This document shows, piece by piece, positions 58,990 to 64,000 of a stretch of DNA of 64,000 nucleotides; positions within the stretch are counted from its first letter, which is position 1, and each line of letters opens with the position of its first letter. The notes beneath the pieces were generated by a model that was not told the origin of the DNA, searched no databases, and worked only from the letters and a program-made list of their open reading frames with translations. The stretch is from contig JAGTXZ010000014.1 in assembly GCA_018398575.1 (NCBI GenBank), positions 2,542,001 to 2,606,000 of the forward strand, in the 5' to 3' direction. This DNA comes from Ampelomyces quisqualis (lineage: Eukaryota; Ascomycota; Dothideomycetes; Pleosporales; Phaeosphaeriaceae). The position numbers were made by a program, and so were the translations under genes.

Positions 58990-60180
58990 TCACGGGCTTG
59001 CATGAGCTTGCATGTGCTTGAAGGTATAGCACGTGTCATCGTCTTCGGTCCAGTCAACAAGATCGAGGTCGCGCTCTTCAAAAGCCTTCTCCACCACACC
59101 GCAGTCAAGGTCGGGCTTCGCCGGAGTGCAGAACGGAAGGATGCATTTCTTGGGCTTTTCAGCCGCCATAGAAGTCGCGTCGCGCTGCTTATTGTCCTTG
59201 ACTTTCTTGCCGTCAAGGTGAGGTCGTGGTGCAGTCCAGGCGATCTTGGGCAGACACCACTCGTCGTTGACTTCAGGCACTGTCCACGGCGTGTCTTCTG
59301 CTAAAGCCCCTCTGCGGAAGGCGCGGTCGTCACCGTAGCCGGTGGGTCGGGAAACATGGTAGTCGTCATGCTGGACAGTGTGTCTGGTCGACATGTCAGG
59401 TCTACCGCCGTGTGCATAGTTGGACGCTGGCGCCGACGTGTACAGAGGCGGCCTGGAGTAGGGCGTGTCATGACCGGAGGACTCGGACGTGGATTCAGGA
59501 GGCTCGTGGTAGGTCGCCGTGTGAGTCACAGTCACGGTCGTACCATCAGCCTCCTTGGTCATCGTGTTGTGCTTCGTTGGTTTCGCGGTGGTGATTTGCC
59601 CGGGCTTGTCCGTGTATGGAGTAGTGGTCTTCGGATGGCCGTCGAGATGAGACTTGGTGCTCGTGCTATGGTTTCCATGATGCCAATCGTAGCACTGACT
59701 GATGTACTTGAAAGCAATCTTGTCCTTTGGCCGGGATGTTCGACCTGTAGAGCAGAGAACCAGCTCAACGTTGTTGTAGGCATAGACCTTCAGAGGTGCG
59801 ACCTCGCGATCAAGGACCGCCCAGGGGTAGTGGAACGAAGTGACGTTGAAGGCGTCACCCCGCACAGGCGAGAGATCTACCCAAATGGCGGTTTTTGGAA
59901 AGGCTGGATCGATCGAGTATGCAAAGTCGATCTCATCCTTACCAGTGTATATACCATCGGGGTGCGTTGAGACCTTGATTGCGACGCCAGATTTTCCTTC
60001 TCCGTAGCGAAATCGTTCCACGTACCGAGCCTTGGGATCGATACGCCAGCCGTTCACCTGCGCCTTGCCAATGTTGGGGACAGACCAAACATAGACGGGG
60101 TAATCGCACATGTTGGTGACGAAGGCTTTGGCTTGGACGAAAGCCACGAGAGCGCTGAGGCTGAGGATGCGGGCCGCCAT
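58990..60180 (-). CDS. Secreted BYS1-like protein with long Ser/Thr-rich tail
   Basis: Single exon, 396 residues from the ATG at 60180 (MAARILSLSALVAFVQA, signal peptide). Residues about 18-165 are BYS1-like: AFVTNMCDYPVYVWSVPNIG, DPKARYVERFRYGEGKSGVAIKV and AIWVDLSPVRGDAFN. From about 165 a T/S/H/P-rich linker with TATVTHTAT-like sequence suggests O-glycosylation. The C-terminal part has an extra Cys-containing region (KKCILPFCTPAKPDLDCGVV ... DDTCYTF). No GPI signal is seen. The function of the family is unknown. It is much longer than the other copy. Confidence 0.78.
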   Translation of the reverse strand: MAARILSLSALVAFVQAKAFVTNMCDYPVYVWSVPNIGKAQVNGWRIDPKARYVERFRYGEGKSGVAIKVSTHPDGIYTGKDEIDFAYSIDPAFPKTAIWVDLSPVRGDAFNVTSFHYPWAVLDREVAPLKVYAYNNVELVLCSTGRTSRPKDKIAFKYISQCYDWHHGNHSTSTKSHLDGHPKTTTPYTDKPGQITTAKPTKHNTMTKEADGTTVTVTHTATYHEPPESTSESSGHDTPYSRPPLYTSAPASNYAHGGRPDMSTRHTVQHDDYHVSRPTGYGDDRAFRRGALAEDTPWTVPEVNDEWCLPKIAWTAPRPHLDGKKVKDNKQRDATSMAAEKPKKCILPFCTPAKPDLDCGVVEKAFEERDLDLVDWTEDDDTCYTFKHMQAHASP

Positions 60181-60914
60181 GTTGTGGACAGAGGTACGAT
60201 GCTTGCTCAACGTGATGAGACAAGAGGGTATGGATAATACGCAATCGATATTCAACTCAGTGATGTTGAATGATGATGAGTGGAACGAAGTAAATGGGGG
60301 AGGTGAGTGGAAGACACGCTTTTATGGGCATTCAAAGCCCGTGTTGCTCAGTCGACTGCAGAGAGGCAGTCTCGAGCCTGCCCTCGCCTGTCATGACGGC
60401 TGTCGACTGCCTCTGAAAAGCGTCGATGCCATCGTCATTGTAGCGATATAAGTGCCGTCCAGGTCGTAAATTTTCTCTGGTTCGAAGAGGAAGTACAACA
60501 CGGCATATTAGCGCGTCACATTTCGGAGCCCGAAGTGCAATTGAAAAGATTGACAGCTGTCACCGCAAGTTATACCACTTCGTTGTGTGAGCGATGGGGA
60601 CTCCGTTGCTGCGAGGACGCCCGCTCGCTTAGTCAGAGCCTCAACCCCTACCTAGAGACACTGACACCTGACTCCTGAGGCGGGGATGAAACACTGCAAT
60701 CCTCAGCTTTCAGCGGCAGGACGATACATAAGAACAACATGGCCCCGAAAATGACTTTCGCAATTAACATCAACCTGTCCCTTCTCTGCGATCTGTTTCC
60801 TGGGTAGACTCGTCCATTACGAACCATTTCCCAAGACGTCAAGACTACGCGCTGACGCGCACCCCCACCACCTTCATGCTTCAACATTCCTCCAGCTGCG
60901 TCGAAGTGCCCAAA
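60181..60914. other. Divergent promoter region, 730 bp
   Basis: TATA-like CATAAAAGC on the minus strand (60318-60326) about 140 bp before the BYS1-like start. Nothing else recognised. An alternative in-frame SDR start lies at 60876. Confidence 0.4.
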
Positions 60915-62114
60915 ATGCCTTCCGCAATCAAAGAAGTAACTGTGCAGCTTCCTAAGAGTCACAATCGCCCTGACCAGCCATGGCACCATTACCTCTCCAT
61001 TGACATCATCTGGTATGTCCTCGGATACACCCTATTCCATCCGTTCGTATCATGGGTCGTCGTTCTATGCCTGCGCGCGCAATACACGGCTTATGGAGCC
61101 CCAGAAATGCGCATCGCAGTCGCATGGTCCATTCTCATGAGCGCAATTGGCATTTTCGGCATCATCAGCGAGCAAATCGCGTTTGGATCACCACGCGAGG
61201 TGGACTTGGCGGAAGAAGTGATTGTCATCACAGGCGGTGTTGAGGGGCTAGGAGGCCTGTTGGCGGAGACATATGGCATGCGAAACGCGAACATCGCCGT
61301 ACTAGACACGAAGAAGGTCGATCCGGACGAGGCGGAAGAGAAGGGTGTCCTCTACTATCAATGCGACGTGGGCGACGCGAAACAAGTCGAAGCTGCTGCT
61401 GCGAAAATTGTCGAAGACGTAGGTTGATTCAAAGTTTATTTTGAGAATTGTCCTGACATTCCCAGCTCGGCGCTCCCACAATTCTAATCAACAATGCCGG
61501 CATCGTCCACAAGAAGTCCATCCTCGACACCTCGATTGAGGAAGTCGAACAGTGCGTTCATCCAGTCCTTGCGCGCGATCGACACTGACCATATGCGCAG
61601 AACATTCCGCGTCAACACCCTCTCACACTTCATTACCCTCCGAACCTTCCTCCCACATATGCTTCGCGAAAGCCGTGGCACTATCGTGACCGTCTCATCC
61701 GTGCTCGGTCATCTCGGTGCCGCAAACCTTTCCGCCTACACTGCCTCGAAAGCTGCTCTACTCGCTCTACATCACTCTCTTCGTGCCGAGCTCGCGCAAA
61801 TACCCGAGGCGGCAGAGATCAAGACCATCCTCGTTACACCCGGCCAAATGAGCACCAAGATGTTCGCAGACGTCGAGCCGCCGAGCACTTTCTTTGCGCC
61901 GACTGCGACTCCGGCTGATCTTGGAAAGAGCATAATCAGGCTGATCGAGAGGGGCGAGAGCGGAGAGGTTGCAATCCCCCTTTACTCCCAGTATATTGGC
62001 TTCTTCACCATGTTACCTACGGGTGTGCAGCAACTCGTCAGGAGATGGAGTGGCCTGGACACAGCTGTTGGCAAAGTCTCGTCCAGGAGGAATGACTCGG
62101 GCGAGAAGAAATAG
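60915..62114 (+). CDS. Short-chain dehydrogenase/reductase with N-terminal membrane segments
   Basis: Exons 60915-61418, 61466-61551 and 61601-62114 (introns 47 and 49 nt) give 367 residues. Two hydrophobic stretches near the N terminus (IDIIWYVLGYTLFHPFVSWV and VAWSILMSAIGIFGII) anchor it in a membrane, probably ER or lipid droplet. The Rossmann core has VIVITGGVEGLGG (TGxxxGxG), DVGDAKQ, ILINNAGIV, TVSSVLGHLG with catalytic Ser, and YTASKAALLALHHSL with YxxxK. The closest named animal relatives are the retinol/17-beta-hydroxysteroid dehydrogenase group; the fungal substrate is probably a lipid or steroid. The ATG at 60876 would add 13 residues. Confidence 0.9.
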
Positions 62115-62604
62115 ATGGGAGGAACTATGATACCCCTGGCTCCGGAAAGAGCTTCTACGCACGCACGTCGAAGATGTCTGTGAATCGCACACTTACCCTA
62201 CGTCGAAACGAGATCGCAGACTTCATACATGGATTGTAAGATCAGAATGTACACTTAGAGTGACAGGTCAGCTGAGCCTCAGTAATTGCGCAAATGGTGA
62301 TGCCCAAGCATAGTGCGACAGCCCAGTGTCTTCAGCAGATCTCGGATATGAATAAAGCATGCTAATATATCCGTGTATACCTCGACGCTGACACTTTGAT
62401 CGATCACTCTTCCTCTTCGCACACTCTGAAAAGCTACACACTAGAGCGTCTTGAAGACATGGTACCGAGTCGAGATAGTACCATGGTACATTCCGTTCAC
62501 CACGTAAAATGGAGACCTCTGAACGCACCAACAAGCCCAACATGAAGATCACGGTACGCTATTTCTCCCCAAGGAAAGAAAAAAAAGCATTTTCCTCCAC
62601 CAAG
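62115..62604. other. Intergenic, no gene recognised
   Basis: About 490 bp between the SDR stop and the promoter of the small secreted protein. Confidence 0.45.
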
Positions 62605-62612
62605 TATATAAA
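62605..62612 (+). promoter_or_regulatory. TATA box of the small secreted protein gene
   Basis: TATATAAA, about 135 bp before the ATG at 62746. Confidence 0.55.
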
Positions 62613-62745
62613 TGCGTAACACCTCACACCTTCCTCCTCGTATCCAACATCAACTACACCACCGTGCCGTCCAAACATCCCAACCCCCTCCAGTCCACAA
62701 GCCAAACCTTACTTACCAAATACAAACACATACCGCCCCGTGACA

Positions 62746-62970
62746 ATGAAGTCAACTACTCTCCTCACCACGTTCCTCGCGGCCATGAGCACCGCCCTGC
62801 CCACCGCGCCTCCAGCCACGCTCGACGTCGACTCGGCAAAAGCAACGCCAGCAAGAGATTTTTTCCCAATCTACGCGCCCCTGATCGTGCGCAAAGAACG
62901 GAGCGGGATGTGCCACGACTTGTGCCATAACTACAACAAGTGGTATTGCTATTATTGCGGAGGATGGTAG
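62746..62970 (+). CDS. Small secreted cysteine-rich protein, effector candidate
   Basis: 74 residues. A signal peptide (MKSTTLLTTFLAAMSTALP) is followed by a short S/T/A/P pro-region and RKER at about 49-52, a possible dibasic-like processing site. The last 22 residues carry all four cysteines (C56, C60, C68, C71) with many aromatics: CHDLCHNYNKWYCYYCGGW. Such layout is common in fungal secreted effectors and in processed secreted peptides. A good TATA box and an A-rich context before ATG (GACAATG) support expression. No known domain. It overlaps, on the opposite strand, the frame of the eroded membrane gene. Confidence 0.6.
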   Translation: MKSTTLLTTFLAAMSTALPTAPPATLDVDSAKATPARDFFPIYAPLIVRKERSGMCHDLCHNYNKWYCYYCGGW

Positions 62971-62979
62971 GGAGGAAAG

Positions 62980-64000
62980 GACATGTGTGTGTGTGCGTTG
63001 TAGTGATGGCGTCGCGAAGGCTTTCGCAACTTCGATTGGTGAACGGGGGACTTGCCTGCCCAGTTTCCACCAGCTGACAAAGACGGACACACACATGGCT
63101 GCTAGTATAGTAATAACCACAGCGATGGCGAGGTGTATGTACAGGCTCTTGTGGACGATATGTGACCAAAGCTGCTGGACTTCGATAGTCTGGCCATGTC
63201 CCGGTTTCAGCTCGGCTTCGCCGTTCTAGAGGAACAGAGCAGTCCGGAAAGGGATATCGCGAACGTCGCTCATAATGTCGAATAAAGCGTCACAAAAAGT
63301 TATTTCGCTGCCACCAGGCCCTCCGTCTTCTACAACGTAGCGAAGTGCCATTGCCCCTGCAAATTCCACTTCCCAGTTATACATGTGTGTGTGCCTCGTA
63401 AGCGCATAGGAATAGTAGAAGGATTTGAGATAGAGCCAAAGTCCGCCATGCTTCAAGGATACAGTCCCAGTCCCGGTCCCATGAAGTATGAAGGACTCAG
63501 GCCACTGCGTAGCGACCCGTCGGTAGTTCATGGCCCTTCGTGATCAAGGGATATTGTATTGGTTTGTAGTAGTATCGGATATTCGATCGCCGCACCGGTC
63601 ATTAAACAATTTCCTCTGTGGTGTACCCTGTGACAATGTGATCCATCTTGAGCGCAACGAGAACGGTCGTTTCGGTCAAGTTGTAGCCACGGCCCACCAC
63701 GACTACCTATGATCGAAGAACATTATAGTAGACTAAGTAGAGGTCCATTTCTCGGCGCCAGGGTGATCATTAAGCCAGCGAGCACCACAAGATCGAAGGA
63801 ACGACCTGAGAGCAATATGTCTTTGAATCCATTACCGAACGCCCGAGTGCTGTGAAGCTCACGCACAGTGGCATCAACTCGTGATGCGCGAAACCACCAG
63901 GCGATGGTGGATACTTGAAGAAGAGCGAATTGCAAGCAGATATTGGCGATAGTGTATGTGATGGCGAGAAGTACACTCGGTTGGTGTGTCCAGGGGTCGA
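62980..64000 (-). pseudogene. Eroded multi-membrane-segment protein gene, runs off window
   Basis: Fragments of one fungal membrane protein appear in order on the minus strand. The 5' part (64000 to about 63726) reads VLLAITYTIANICLQFALLQ, WWFRASRVDATVRELHSTRA, and then LAGLMITLAPRNGPLL, where relatives continue into the outer domain; here a stop comes at once (63723-63725). A 28-codon piece with GYNLTETTVLVALKMDH lies near 63650. Next is a 101-codon piece (63531-63226). It is in the same frame as the C-terminal part (IHLAIAVVITILAAMC ... SWWKLGRQVPRSPIEVAKAF) but separated by one TAG at 63226-63228. The outer domain seems largely deleted. I know this family only as uncharacterised. A multi-intron functional gene is less likely because good splice sites are missing at the breaks. 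Confidence 0.55.

Noticed and set aside
1..64000. CRISPR arrays, rRNA genes, intact transposase or reverse transcriptase genes, secondary-metabolite core genes
   Set aside because: None seen; no regular direct repeats with spacers and no PKS/NRPS or transposase motifs.

Overview
This is nuclear DNA of a filamentous ascomycete, most likely a dothideomycete and perhaps Pleosporales. The evidence is the many short spliceosomal introns (mostly 46-60 nt, GTRNGT...CTRAC...YAG), fungus-specific families (APSES, BYS1-like, Usp1-like, Zn2Cys6/homeobox/C2H2 regulators), mitochondrial nuclear genes with targeting peptides, and gene-free spacers with no operon logic. The species is not identifiable from the sequence alone. 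About 27 protein genes, one eroded gene and one tRNA gene can be supported. Exon joins were worked out by hand from splice signals, reading phase and family conservation.

Left part (1-16.6 kb): a RING protein; a tRNA-Pro(UGG) gene on the minus strand at 1838-2035; a SWI/SNF-RSC SMARCD-type subunit divergent from an amidohydrolase; a regulator with a Sin3-PAH-like domain and a degenerate zinc finger; a secreted aldose 1-epimerase; a large orphan protein; and an MFS transporter.

Middle (16.9-36.5 kb): complex III hinge protein (QCR6), an RraA-like aldolase divergent from the mitochondrial i-AAA protease (YME1), a RING-membrane protein, a GNAT acetyltransferase, a candidate MITE, a secreted GH5 glycosidase, a septation-type coiled-coil protein, complex I subunit NDUFA1, and a PHD-MYST histone acetyltransferase (SAS3 type). 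Chromatin (SMARCD, SAS3, Sds3-like) and mitochondrial inner-membrane functions (QCR6, YME1, NDUFA1, mitochondrial thiolase) recur, but nothing suggests a co-regulated cluster.

Right part (36.5-64 kb): a 6.4 kb gene-free stretch, then an Xbp1-like APSES factor, a GST, Snu23, a conserved Cys-rich protein, a regulator carrying Zn2Cys6-like, homeobox and C2H2 motifs, acetyl-CoA acetyltransferase, two BYS1-like secreted proteins flanking an Sds3-like gene, an SDR, a small secreted Cys-rich protein, and a decaying multi-membrane-segment gene running off the window.

The outstanding observation is the tRNA-Pro gene. Besides a normal 29-nt anticodon-loop intron, it is interrupted twice by segments that look exactly like spliceosomal introns: 48 nt inside the D arm and 49 nt inside the T loop. 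Removing all three inserts gives a perfect 72-nt cloverleaf. Both internal Pol III promoter boxes are split by the inserts.
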